Below, piece after piece: positions 49,209 to 56,084 of a stretch of DNA of 64,000 bases. Below the pieces are notes generated by a model, which saw nothing but the letters and a program-made list of their open reading frames with translations, was not told the origin of the DNA and searched no databases. This DNA is from a virus, in the IMG/VR virus record IMGVR_UViG_3300035698_007281, positions 29,512-93,511 of that record, one strand, 5' to 3'. Positions within the stretch are counted from its first letter, which is position 1, and each line of letters opens with the position of its first letter. Made by a program: the position numbers and the translations under genes.

Positions 49209-49536
49209 GGTTGCGTTCTGTCGTTCAGTCGGCCAGTTGATTGTGTCCAGGATGCGGTTTACCTACGGTGAAAGGGTGGCCCCGTTCCTGGATGATATAC
49301 GTGGGGAGTCTGTCCTGCTGGCCGTTCAGGTCAGTCAGGACTTTCCGTCGTTGGTGGGACACCATTGTCCCCCGGAGACTCTGGAGGAGATCGAGGCGGG
49401 AGTCGTTGCCCATCTCACCTACCAGGGAATCCTGGGCGAAACAATAACTGAGATACTGTCTGGAGAGGCCCTGGAGGCGCGGTGTGCGCCCGTCGAGGGC
49501 TTCTCTTCATTGGAGGAATCAAACGATGAAACTTGA
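49174..49536 (+). CDS. Protein of unknown function
   Basis: The 120-residue protein begins MPTPDGVDEGARVAFCRSV and is mostly helical and acidic near the end. It overlaps the XkdF-like gene start by 11 bases. No family was recognised. Confidence 0.5.
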   Translation: MPTPDGVDEGARVAFCRSVGQLIVSRMRFTYGERVAPFLDDIRGESVLLAVQVSQDFPSLVGHHCPPETLEEIEAGVVAHLTYQGILGETITEILSGEALEARCAPVEGFSSLEESNDET

Positions 49537-50881
49537 AGAAGTGACCCCTGACAACATCCGAGGCGTTGACCAGATCTCCGACGAGGAACTCCTGAACCTT
49601 CGGGAACGGGCCAACCAACTCTACCGGACCGCGACCGCCTGGGAGCGACACCTCCGGAAGTCCGTGGTGGGTGTGAACCAACCGATCCAGAAGGACGAAC
49701 TCATGGAGGCCTACGTGGCCCTGCGCGAGGAGATGAAGTCCCGAGGGTTGGACTCCGGCCGGACGCCGACGGCCCTGGACCGGAAGTTCCTCCGGAAGTC
49801 GATGAGAGGTTTCGACGTGTCTGACCTTCCGCCGGTCGTGGTGGCCGAGGGTGTGGTGGTTCTGGACGGGCTGATGGTGGGTAATCCGAAGGCGGCCTCC
49901 GTGGCCTCGGTCAGGATCGACGGGGACCAGTTCGGGAACGGGTACTTCACCAATGCTTTGGAGAAGCGAGTGGTGACACACTTCCTGGATCAGGTGGATC
50001 TCCCCGCCGTGGTCCGCCGGGACAATGCGGATCTCGATGGGCCGATCCTTTCCCTCTACGACCTCGTCCTGGTTCCCCGCCTGTCTTCGGATGGGGAGGT
50101 GGGCCTGGATGACCTGAGGAAACGCCTGGGACCGCCTGAGGGCGACGATCTCCCTGAAGACGACTCCCTGGCGGCCGAGGCCCCCGAAACGCCCTCAGAT
50201 GATGAACCCGAACCCTTCCTCACCGTCGAGGATGTGACGAAGTACCGGAACCCGGCCCATGTGGTTCAGTTGGTCCCCCTGAGTCCGGAGTTTGCGACCT
50301 ACGAGACCAAGGCCGACCATTTCGGGCCGGGGATCTCGGTGACCTACGGCCTCCTGGAGAAGACCGGGAAGTCGAAACTCGTGGCCATCAGGTTTGACGC
50401 CAAGGAGTTCTTGGCCTCGGCCGCCGAGGATTGGGTCAAGGGTTTCGGGTACTGGACCGACGAGGCCCGGATGAAACCGGCCGAAGTTCTGGCGAAGCGG
50501 GAACCGGACGATTCTCCCTTCCTCAAGAACGAGGACCAACGCATCGTGGGCGGGGTGGTGTACTATCTGAACAAGGTTGACGCCCAGGGCGATTTTATGG
50601 ATGACTTCCGGGAACTCTTCGACGCCATGAAGTCCTGGATGATCACCGGCCACGTCATGAAGGTGATGCACAACGGCCATCCGGTCGAAACCCCTCTGGT
50701 TGAATGCTTCATGGCCGAGGGGCCGTGTGAGAAGGGAGGTTGCAAACTGGAGAAGGGTGACTGGTACATCTCCAACTACATCCCCGAGGAGGCCGAGGGC
50801 CTCTGGCAGGACATCCGCGACGGCAAGATCACCGGTTACTCGATGGGAGGCGCGGCGACCGAAGTCGAAGACGTGTATTGA
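49526..50881 (+). CDS. XkdF-like prohead serine protease
   Basis: The 451-residue protein ends with an XkdF-type domain: YYLNKVDAQGDFMDDFRELFDAM, ITGHVMKVMHNGHPVETPLVECFM, GDWYISNYIPEEAEGLWQDI and GKITGYSMGGAATEVE. These proteases cut scaffold and capsid proteins during head maturation. The N-terminal ~250 residues are unassigned and acidic in the middle. GGAGGAATCAAACG precedes ATG 49526. Confidence 0.72.
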   Translation: MKLEEVTPDNIRGVDQISDEELLNLRERANQLYRTATAWERHLRKSVVGVNQPIQKDELMEAYVALREEMKSRGLDSGRTPTALDRKFLRKSMRGFDVSDLPPVVVAEGVVVLDGLMVGNPKAASVASVRIDGDQFGNGYFTNALEKRVVTHFLDQVDLPAVVRRDNADLDGPILSLYDLVLVPRLSSDGEVGLDDLRKRLGPPEGDDLPEDDSLAAEAPETPSDDEPEPFLTVEDVTKYRNPAHVVQLVPLSPEFATYETKADHFGPGISVTYGLLEKTGKSKLVAIRFDAKEFLASAAEDWVKGFGYWTDEARMKPAEVLAKREPDDSPFLKNEDQRIVGGVVYYLNKVDAQGDFMDDFRELFDAMKSWMITGHVMKVMHNGHPVETPLVECFMAEGPCEKGGCKLEKGDWYISNYIPEEAEGLWQDIRDGKITGYSMGGAATEVEDVY

Positions 50882-50915
50882 TCCTACCCCCGAGTAATTT
50901 TTAGGAGTCGTGATT

Positions 50916-52097
50916 ATGGCAGTAGGACAAGCCCTCAATTGGACTGATCGTAAGTTGATCCTCCTGGCCCTTGAGGCCTCCGGCGGAAACCAGCGGGAGG
51001 CGGTACGCGCCCTCCAGGATAAGGGAACGCCATACTCGAAGGGAAGCGTGAGCAATGTCGCCACGGACTTCCACAAGTTGCGGGACACACTCCTGTCGGT
51101 GTCCGGTGTGGATCCCGAAGATCCACTGGTCCGTTCAGCGGCCGTGAAACAACTCAGGAAGCGGAAGGGCCTCCTGGTGGGTACGTTGGCCGAACGGTTA
51201 CATTGTACGGTCCCACAGACCCAGTCGGTGATCCTGAGTTTGGAGGAGGCCGGGTATCTGGTCGAGCGGACCGGTGATCGCGTGCGCATCACGAATATCG
51301 CTACATACCGGCCTGACACCTACACCGACAAGTCCCCCCTCGACGGGAACACCCGGCGGTTCGGGGTGGTGTCGGATACCCACCTGTGTTCCAAGATGGA
51401 ACGTCTTGATGTCCTGGAGAAGGCCTACGACTACTGGGCCAAGGAAGGGATCACCGAGGTGTACCACGCCGGGAACATCGTGGACGGCCAAGCGACCTTC
51501 AACATCTACGAGATCGTGGCCCACGGGGCGACGGATCAGGCCCTTTACACCGTGCAACATTACCCCATGAGGCCGGGCATCATGACCCACTTCATCATCG
51601 GGAGTTGCCACGAGGGTTGGTGGATGAGGAACTCCGGCCTCGACTTCGGGCGATACCTCATGGGTGAGATGGAGGCCGCCGGGCGGACCGACATGAACTA
51701 CCTGGGCTTTGCCGAGGTGGATGTTGAGTTGACCAGCAAGGCGGGCAAGAGCGCGAAGATGAGACTCTTCCATCCGGGCGGGGGCACGGCCTACGCCCTC
51801 TCATATGCGACCCAGAAGATCGTCGGATCTCTCCAGGGTGGCGATAAGCCGGACATCATGTTCGTCGGCCACTACCACAAGTCGATCTACCACATGGTCC
51901 GGAATGTCCACTGTATCCAAGCTGGGTGTGTGCAGGATCAGACCCGGTTCATGCGGAACAGGAAACTGGAGGCCCACGTCGGGTACTGGACGGTGGAGGT
52001 TGAGCAAGACTCCAACGGCGCGGTCCGCCGGGTATGCCCCGAGTTCACGGCGTTCTATGACCGGTCCTATCACGTTGGCTACACTCACCAGGGATGA
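50916..52097 (+). CDS. Winged-helix plus metallophosphoesterase-like protein
   Basis: The 393-residue protein has an N-terminal DNA-binding-like region (residues ~1-130: homeodomain-like helices, then a LVGTLAERLHCTVPQTQSVI winged helix). A phosphoesterase core follows: GVVSDTHLCSK, HAGNIVDG, GSCHEGWW, FVGHYHKSIY. Two usual metal residues differ (GD to GN, GNH to GSCH), so catalysis may be altered. AGGAG lies eight bases before ATG 50916. Confidence 0.7.
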   Translation: MAVGQALNWTDRKLILLALEASGGNQREAVRALQDKGTPYSKGSVSNVATDFHKLRDTLLSVSGVDPEDPLVRSAAVKQLRKRKGLLVGTLAERLHCTVPQTQSVILSLEEAGYLVERTGDRVRITNIATYRPDTYTDKSPLDGNTRRFGVVSDTHLCSKMERLDVLEKAYDYWAKEGITEVYHAGNIVDGQATFNIYEIVAHGATDQALYTVQHYPMRPGIMTHFIIGSCHEGWWMRNSGLDFGRYLMGEMEAAGRTDMNYLGFAEVDVELTSKAGKSAKMRLFHPGGGTAYALSYATQKIVGSLQGGDKPDIMFVGHYHKSIYHMVRNVHCIQAGCVQDQTRFMRNRKLEAHVGYWTVEVEQDSNGAVRRVCPEFTAFYDRSYHVGYTHQG

Positions 52098-52705
52098 CCA
52101 TGACACCTGAGGAAGAGTTCAAGGAGTTGAAACCCCTGATGGATCGGGCGGTGGCCTTGCGATACCCTAGGTTGATATGGAGTCGGGAGGCAAGCAAGGA
52201 GGATTGCCTCCAGTTCGTCCAGATCAGTATGTGGGAACTCTGGGACCGTTATGATCCCGAGAAGGCCTCTCGGAAGCGGTGGGTGGCCTTCAAGGCATCG
52301 AAGTTGGTCATCGACTATCACCGGAAGGTCCACGGCCGTCTGGGTGGGAAGCGGAAGGCCAAGGAGGTCCCGTCGCTGATGGCGAGTGAGGTTTTTTTCG
52401 TTGATCAAACGACCGGACCCCAGGTCGAGGTGGATCGGAAGTTGGACACCACACTGTGGGTCCAGCGGGTGATGACAGAACTCCGGGCGATCCTTCCCAA
52501 GAAGTTCCTCAGCGTGGTCGTCCTGTACTACCTCGATGGGTTGACCATGAAACAGATCGGGGAGCGGGAGTCCCGGACCGAGTCGGCCATCTATCACAGG
52601 TTCACCACGAGGATCTGGCCAGCGATGAAGGACATCCGTGAGAGGTTCCGGGTGGAGTACCCCGACGCGGAATTCGATATTTCTTGCCTTCTATGTGGGG
52701 AGTGA
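52094..52705 (+). CDS. Sigma-like transcription factor (sigma70-family regions 2 and 4)
   Basis: The 203-residue protein has a region 2-like stretch (SREASKEDCLQFVQISMWELWDRYDPEK ... FKASKLVIDYHRK) and a C-terminal region 4 helix-turn-helix (LPKKFLSVVVLYYLDGLTMKQIGERE). Size and layout fit a small ECF-type or phage sigma. It lies just before the structured RNA region. It is the obvious candidate to read the class B promoters. Confidence 0.7.
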   Translation: MTMTPEEEFKELKPLMDRAVALRYPRLIWSREASKEDCLQFVQISMWELWDRYDPEKASRKRWVAFKASKLVIDYHRKVHGRLGGKRKAKEVPSLMASEVFFVDQTTGPQVEVDRKLDTTLWVQRVMTELRAILPKKFLSVVVLYYLDGLTMKQIGERESRTESAIYHRFTTRIWPAMKDIRERFRVEYPDAEFDISCLLCGE

Positions 52706-52806
52706 TCGATACAATAGGTTCACGGAGTTTGTGTCAGAAGACGACAAACATGAAGGAGAACTGATATGAAGCGTTAACCGATGGACCCCATGTGTAAGCG
52801 AAGTTT

Positions 52807-52836
52807 CCCTGGGGGTGGCCGACACCACCCCCAGGG
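52807..52836 (+). other. 12-bp perfect hairpin before the tmRNA-like element
   Basis: CCCTGGGGGTGG pairs perfectly with CCACCCCCAGGG across a six-base loop. No T-run follows, so it is more likely an RNA-processing or protective stem than a terminator. Confidence 0.5.
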
Positions 52837-52851
52837 TATGAGTTGCAAGCC

Positions 52852-52987
52852 GGGGACGTGATGGTATCGACGGCACGGCCAGCAAGATCTCGGAGGTGGT
52901 ACTCCGACCTGGACAAACGCTCAAGTGAACACCAGGGAGATCCCGAGTGACAGTGACCGGACAAGAGTTCGACTCTCTTCGTCTCCA
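52852..52987 (+). ncRNA. Miniature tmRNA-like RNA
   Basis: The 5' end GGGGACGTGATGGTATCGACG matches the tmRNA start (GGGG...GG..TCGACG). The 3' end GGAC-AAGAG-TTCGACT-CTCTT-CGTCTCC matches the tmRNA T-arm and acceptor strand. GGGGACG pairs with CGTCTCC over 7 bp, including one G-U. GATCTC and GAGATC in the middle could form helix P2. At 136 nt it is far shorter than typical tmRNAs (about 350-400 nt). There is no room for the usual pseudoknots, no clear LAA-type tag, and CCA is not encoded. Confidence 0.55.
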
Positions 52988-53070
52988 GTTGGACCGGGTA
53001 CTCTGCCAAGAGTCCAAAGCGAAACTAGGGTGGCCCCTGAAACTTCGCACCAAACCCCGGACCATCAACT
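52987..53070 (+). ncRNA. Structured RNA element (three-way junction)
   Basis: AGTTG and CCGGG near 52987-52998 pair with CCCGG and CAACT near 53056-53070. Inside are hairpins ACTCT-gcca-AGAGT and GCGAA...TTCGC (with AGGG/CCCT within). It has no canonical T-loop and is not a standard tRNA. Function is unknown. Confidence 0.4.
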
Positions 53071-53087
53071 GCTAGGAGCATGTTTGA

Positions 53088-53218
53088 TCGGGAGTGGCGG
53101 AATCGGCAGACGCGCCGGGATATAAACCGGTGGACACAATCTAATCGGCCCCCTAACCTGCGCGCGGGTCGGGCCTGAGAGATTCTTGTCCTTGCAGGAT
53201 CATACCCTGCCTCCCGAG
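53088..53218 (+). tRNA. tRNA-Leu-like RNA with a giant variable arm
   Basis: Acceptor TCGGGAG pairs with CTCCCGA (7 bp). TG, then the D-arm GCG-GAATCGGCAGA-CGC, is Leu-like. The T-arm is GCAGG-ATCATAC-CCTGC with an atypical T-loop. The anticodon stem GCCGG/CCGGT holds an 8-base loop (GATATAAA), so the anticodon is unclear (ATA or TAA). The variable arm spans ~65 bases and can stack four helices (GGACA/TGTCC, AATCT/AGATT, GGCCC/GGGCC, ACCTG/CGGGT). Total ~130 nt against ~85 for normal class II tRNAs. Confidence 0.5.
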
Positions 53219-53351
53219 TGGGCAAGCGCCCAAGAAGTGAGTCCACGAATGGCAGACCCCGGACTCAGGGGGCATCGGATACCATGACGCTTTCCGGTGC
53301 TGCAACCGAAAAACCGTGACTGTCTGACGGCCGGGAACAGACCGGCAATAT

Positions 53352-53425
53352 CGCGGGATAGTTCAGTGGCCTAGAACGCCGGACTCATAATCCGGAAGTC
53401 GTGGGTTCGACTCCCACTCCCGCAA
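53352..53425 (+). tRNA. tRNA-Met (anticodon CAT)
   Basis: A regular cloverleaf: D-arm GTTC...GAAC, anticodon stem CCGGA/TCCGG with loop CTCATAA (CAT), T-arm GTGGG-TTCGACT-CCCAC. The acceptor GCGGGA/TCCCGC has a C-A mismatch at the first pair. A CAT anticodon could also be an Ile tRNA after lysidine modification. Confidence 0.85.
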
Positions 53426-53479
53426 ATGTCGTAAGGCCTACGACTCCGTCGGAGACAAAGGACATGGTTCCGAGATCCG

Positions 53480-53492
53480 GTGGGTGGGGTTT
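53480..53492 (+). repeat. 13-bp inverted repeat, left arm (partner 53726-53738)
   Basis: GTGGGTGGGGTTT here is the exact complement of 53726-53738. The two arms enclose the tRNA-like element and tRNA-Glu and could form a long-range stem in the precursor RNA. Confidence 0.6.
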
Positions 53493-53530
53493 GATCACCT
53501 TGCCACATCGGCTTGACCGGCGGCGGGCCA

Positions 53531-53606
53531 CAGTGCGTATCTCAAAAAACCCCACAGGGTAGAGACCGGCAAGCCGGAGATCCTGGTTCGAGTCCAGGCG
53601 CGCGTG
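53531..53606 (+). ncRNA. tRNA-like RNA lacking an anticodon loop
   Basis: It has a canonical T-arm (CCTGG-TTCGAGT-CCAGG), TA before the D-arm TCTC...GAGA, and a partial acceptor (GTGCG against CGCGC). The D-loop is swollen by a CCCC/GGG insert. The anticodon arm is reduced to CCGG-caag-CCGG, with no seven-base loop. An outer stem GGCCACA/TGTGGCC (53526-53532, 53609-53615) encloses it. It could be a decayed tRNA or a tRNA mimic. Confidence 0.5.
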
Positions 53607-53621
53607 GGTGTGGCCCATTAA

Positions 53622-53695
53622 GCGGCGGTCGTCTAGTGGCCAAGGACTCCGGTTTTTCATACCGGACAACGTGGGTTCGACTCCCACCCGCCGTA
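53622..53695 (+). tRNA. tRNA-Glu (anticodon TTC)
   Basis: Acceptor GCGGCGG/CCGCCGT, D-arm GTC...GAC, anticodon stem CCGGT/ACCGG with loop TTTTCAT (TTC), T-arm GTGGG-TTCGACT-CCCAC, discriminator A. CCA is not encoded. Confidence 0.9.
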
Positions 53696-53845
53696 CTCGT
53701 TGGGAGGAGATCGAGGTCCAACCAGAAACCCCACCCACACCGAGTAATCGCGGCGGTGTGCCTCCGGTCATAACAGAGCCGGGTGGCCAACAGTGGGAGT
53801 CCTGACACAGAGCGGCCTTAGTGATCTCCACCTGACCCCAACGAA

Positions 53846-53880
53846 AAGAGGCCCCGGAATGGTTCCGGGGCCTCTTCTTT
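53846..53880. terminator. Bidirectional terminator between converging blocks
   Basis: A perfect 14-bp stem (53846-53859 with 53863-53876, three-base loop) is followed by CTTTATT on the plus strand and by TTTTCG on the minus strand. It closes both the RNA region and the leftward block starting at 53919. Confidence 0.85.
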
Positions 53881-53918
53881 ATTGCCCCTCGATGACCAGT
53901 CGGGGAGGCGACGAAAGG

Positions 53919-54308
53919 TCAGTCGGTGGGGTCGGGCCTGTGGAGGTTCCGCGCCAGGGCAAAGGCCCTGGTGGCTACCGTATCGGCCCCGAGTTCTTTG
54001 GCCAGGGCGGCCACGTCGTGGGCCAGGGCGGTGATGGCGTTCCGGGCCAGGAGATCCATGACCACGGTCGCGGGGGAGGCCTTCTCGAATTTGCCCTTCC
54101 ACTCGGCGGCGGCCACGTCGTTCTCCAGGATGCCCCGGAAGTTTCCGTGGGTGACGTCGAAGCCCAGTTCCATCGAGGCGGCCAGGGCGGCCTGGGTCCG
54201 GGTGACCTTGTCGGCCTGGAGGCGGGTGTCATTACCCTCGATCCATTTGACCAGGGCCACCTGTTGTTTGAGTGAGAGGCGGTTGGGTGATGTTCCTTTT
54301 GTGGACAT
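53919..54308 (-). CDS. Protein of unknown function
   Basis: The 129-residue protein begins MSTKGTSPNRLSLKQQVALV and has a helix-rich body (VTRTQAALAASMELGFDVTHGNFRGIL) that resembles a DNA-binding helix-turn-helix. GAAAGGGACAC precedes ATG 54308. It has its own class B promoter and ends at the bidirectional terminator. Confidence 0.55.
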   Translation of the reverse strand: MSTKGTSPNRLSLKQQVALVKWIEGNDTRLQADKVTRTQAALAASMELGFDVTHGNFRGILENDVAAAEWKGKFEKASPATVVMDLLARNAITALAHDVAALAKELGADTVATRAFALARNLHRPDPTD

Positions 54309-54353
54309 ACGTGTGTCCCTTTCACGTTGTGAGGACTCCATTGTCCTCGGTTC

Positions 54354-54378
54354 ATTGTAGCCGAACCCCCGAGGGTTC
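54354..54378 (-). promoter_or_regulatory. Class B promoter candidate (GAACCC, 13 bp, TACAAT)
   Basis: On the minus strand GAACCC (54373-54378) and TACAAT (54354-54359) are 13 bp apart. GAACCC-tcgg-GGGTTC is a perfect inverted repeat that spans the -35 side, a good operator candidate. Confidence 0.6.
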
Positions 54379-54395
54379 AGTGAAGTTTTTACTGA

Positions 54396-55460
54396 TTAGT
54401 TTTCGTCCTGGGGGGCGGCCTCCAGTTCCTCGGCCTTGGACGGCCGTTTGCCCCAGGCGAACTTCTTGTCATCGTCTGAGGGCGTCCAGTTGGCGGTCAG
54501 GGTGACGCGGGATCCCTTGTCGCCGGGGATGTTCGAGGGGCAAGTCACCCAACCCTTCCAACCCGAATCGTCCTTGACCAGGAGTTTGACTACGATCCCG
54601 TAGGCGTTGTCTCGGACGTTGTAGGACAGGACGGTCCCGGTGATCACGGCCCGGCCTTCGGGGGCGTCGGCGGCCTCGGCCACATCGGCCTCATGTTTGG
54701 CCTTGCGGTCCGTGGCCCAGGTCTTCCAGTTCGAGATCCGGCCCCACAACTTCTTAGCGAATGGGATCTGCTTCTCGGACCAGTCACCATACTTGGCCAG
54801 TTTGTGGAGCATATCGTTCAACGTCTCTTCGGCCCACAGGATGTCGTTGAAGGCCTTCCCGTAGGCGGCCCGCTGGGTCCGGAACCAAGCGGCCTCACCC
54901 TTACGGAAGGCGTCCTCGATCTGGTTCAGTTCCAGGAGGCGTTCGGGGGTCACGTCCTGGGGATCGATGTATTGATACATGGAGGCGGGGGCTTCCGGCT
55001 TTCCGTCCCGGAGGCCAGCGACCCGGCCACCGTTCTCGTGGTCGAACCAATCACCCAGGTCGGTCATCCCGTATTCGCCGAGGGCCTGGGCCAATCGCTT
55101 CTTCCCGGCCATGAATTCGCGGCCCAGGGCGATGGCGGCGCGGGCGGCCTTGAAGACGCCGAGGTCTTCCAGTTCCATCTTCTCGGAACAAGTGGAGCCG
55201 ACCCGGATGACCTCGCCGGTGTGGGTGTGAACGAAGATGCCAAGGTAGTGGCTCAAGGCCCCACAGATCCCACAGTTCCCGCCGTGGGTGTGGAGACTCC
55301 AGGTCCAGTTGTTCTTGGCCATGACCTTCTTGATCTGGTCGCGCTCGCCTCGGAAGCCCATCATCTCTAAGGCATCGGGGCCGACGTAGTCCCAACCGAT
55401 GTTGAGGTAGTCAGCGGGGTTGATCTTGCCGGTCGAGTGGATGTCGGTTCGCTTGGTCAT
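54396..55460 (-). CDS. Conserved-looking phage protein with CxxC...GSxC site and OB-like C-terminus
   Basis: The 354-residue protein has CGICGALSHY and VGSTCSEKM near residues 63-90, matching the small protein at 15083. A helical middle follows, then a C-terminal strand-rich part (AVITGTVLSYNVRDNAYGIVVKL) like an OB-fold. Proteins with this layout occur in large phages without known function. AAGGGACAAGACC precedes ATG 55460. Confidence 0.65.
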   Translation of the reverse strand: MTKRTDIHSTGKINPADYLNIGWDYVGPDALEMMGFRGERDQIKKVMAKNNWTWSLHTHGGNCGICGALSHYLGIFVHTHTGEVIRVGSTCSEKMELEDLGVFKAARAAIALGREFMAGKKRLAQALGEYGMTDLGDWFDHENGGRVAGLRDGKPEAPASMYQYIDPQDVTPERLLELNQIEDAFRKGEAAWFRTQRAAYGKAFNDILWAEETLNDMLHKLAKYGDWSEKQIPFAKKLWGRISNWKTWATDRKAKHEADVAEAADAPEGRAVITGTVLSYNVRDNAYGIVVKLLVKDDSGWKGWVTCPSNIPGDKGSRVTLTANWTPSDDDKKFAWGKRPSKAEELEAAPQDEN

Positions 55461-55508
55461 GGTCTTGTCCCTTGTTTGCGGTGTTCGGTTGTTTGCTTCA
55501 CTGAGAGT

Positions 55509-55537
55509 ATTATCGGGTGCGGGCTTCTTGAAGTCAA
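55509..55537 (-). promoter_or_regulatory. Early promoter module 8 (TTGACT, 17 bp, GATAAT)
   Basis: TTGACT at 55532-55537 and GATAAT at 55509-55514 on the minus strand, 17 bp apart, with the CTCTCAGTGAAGCAAACAAC leader. It drives the 54396 gene. Confidence 0.88.
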
Positions 55538-55574
55538 TAACAAAATCAAAAAACTTTCCCCCCTGGGAAACCGA

Positions 55575-55934
55575 TTAGAGGCTGGCCTCACAGAGATCCT
55601 CTCGGAGGGCGTCACATTCCTCGTCCGACATCAGGACCAGATAGGAGACGTACACGTCGCCATCGTTCTGGAGGGTGTGTTGTGGGGACGTCGGGCGGCG
55701 GCGAAGTGTGCCGGTTCCGAAGACGGCCTGGGCGAACCCGGCCAAGTTGGTCCCGGAGGAGTAGGTCTGGCGGTTCGAGATCGAGCAACGGAAACCGGCC
55801 TTGTCCTTACCATGCTTATCCGGGCAAACCCAGATGATGTCCTTGGCGGCGGCGTCCTCTTCCTTGATCTCGGCTAGGAGGCGGGCGAGGTCTTCGTTGG
55901 CGGCTTTGATAACGTTGTCGGTGTGGTTGGTCAT
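55575..55934 (-). CDS. Small early protein of unknown function
   Basis: The 119-residue protein begins MTNHTDNVIKAANEDLARLL and has scattered Cys (WVCPDKHGK, FRCSIS, DEECD, DLCEA) that may bind metal. CAAGGGACACAG precedes the ATG. It lies between promoter modules 8 and 9. Confidence 0.55.
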   Translation of the reverse strand: MTNHTDNVIKAANEDLARLLAEIKEEDAAAKDIIWVCPDKHGKDKAGFRCSISNRQTYSSGTNLAGFAQAVFGTGTLRRRPTSPQHTLQNDGDVYVSYLVLMSDEECDALREDLCEASL

Positions 55935-55981
55935 GTCTGTGTCCCTTGGTCTCGTGTTCGGTTGTTTGCTTCACTACAACC

Positions 55982-56010
55982 ATTATCGCCCGGACCAACC
56001 AGGAAGTCAA
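55982..56010 (-). promoter_or_regulatory. Early promoter module 9 (TTGACT, 17 bp, GATAAT)
   Basis: TTGACT at 56005-56010 and GATAAT at 55982-55987 on the minus strand, 17 bp apart. The leader GTAGTGAAGCAAACAAC is almost that of module 8. Confidence 0.88.
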
Positions 56011-56039
56011 GAAGAAAATGAGATTTTTTTGATCCCCCG

Positions 56040-56075
56040 AAAACCCCCTCCCACACAGGCCCACGCGGGAGGGGG
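56040..56075 (-). terminator. Rho-independent terminator after the 56085 gene
   Basis: On the minus strand CCCCCTCCC and GGGAGGGGG form a 9-bp stem, followed by TTTT. It separates the 56085 gene from promoter module 9. Confidence 0.75.
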
Positions 56076-56084
56076 TGGGCGCGA

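Noticed and set aside
52734-53246. Short frames across the RNA region as protein genes
   Set aside because: They have no good ribosome sites, and the tRNA, tmRNA-like and hairpin structure explains the region better.
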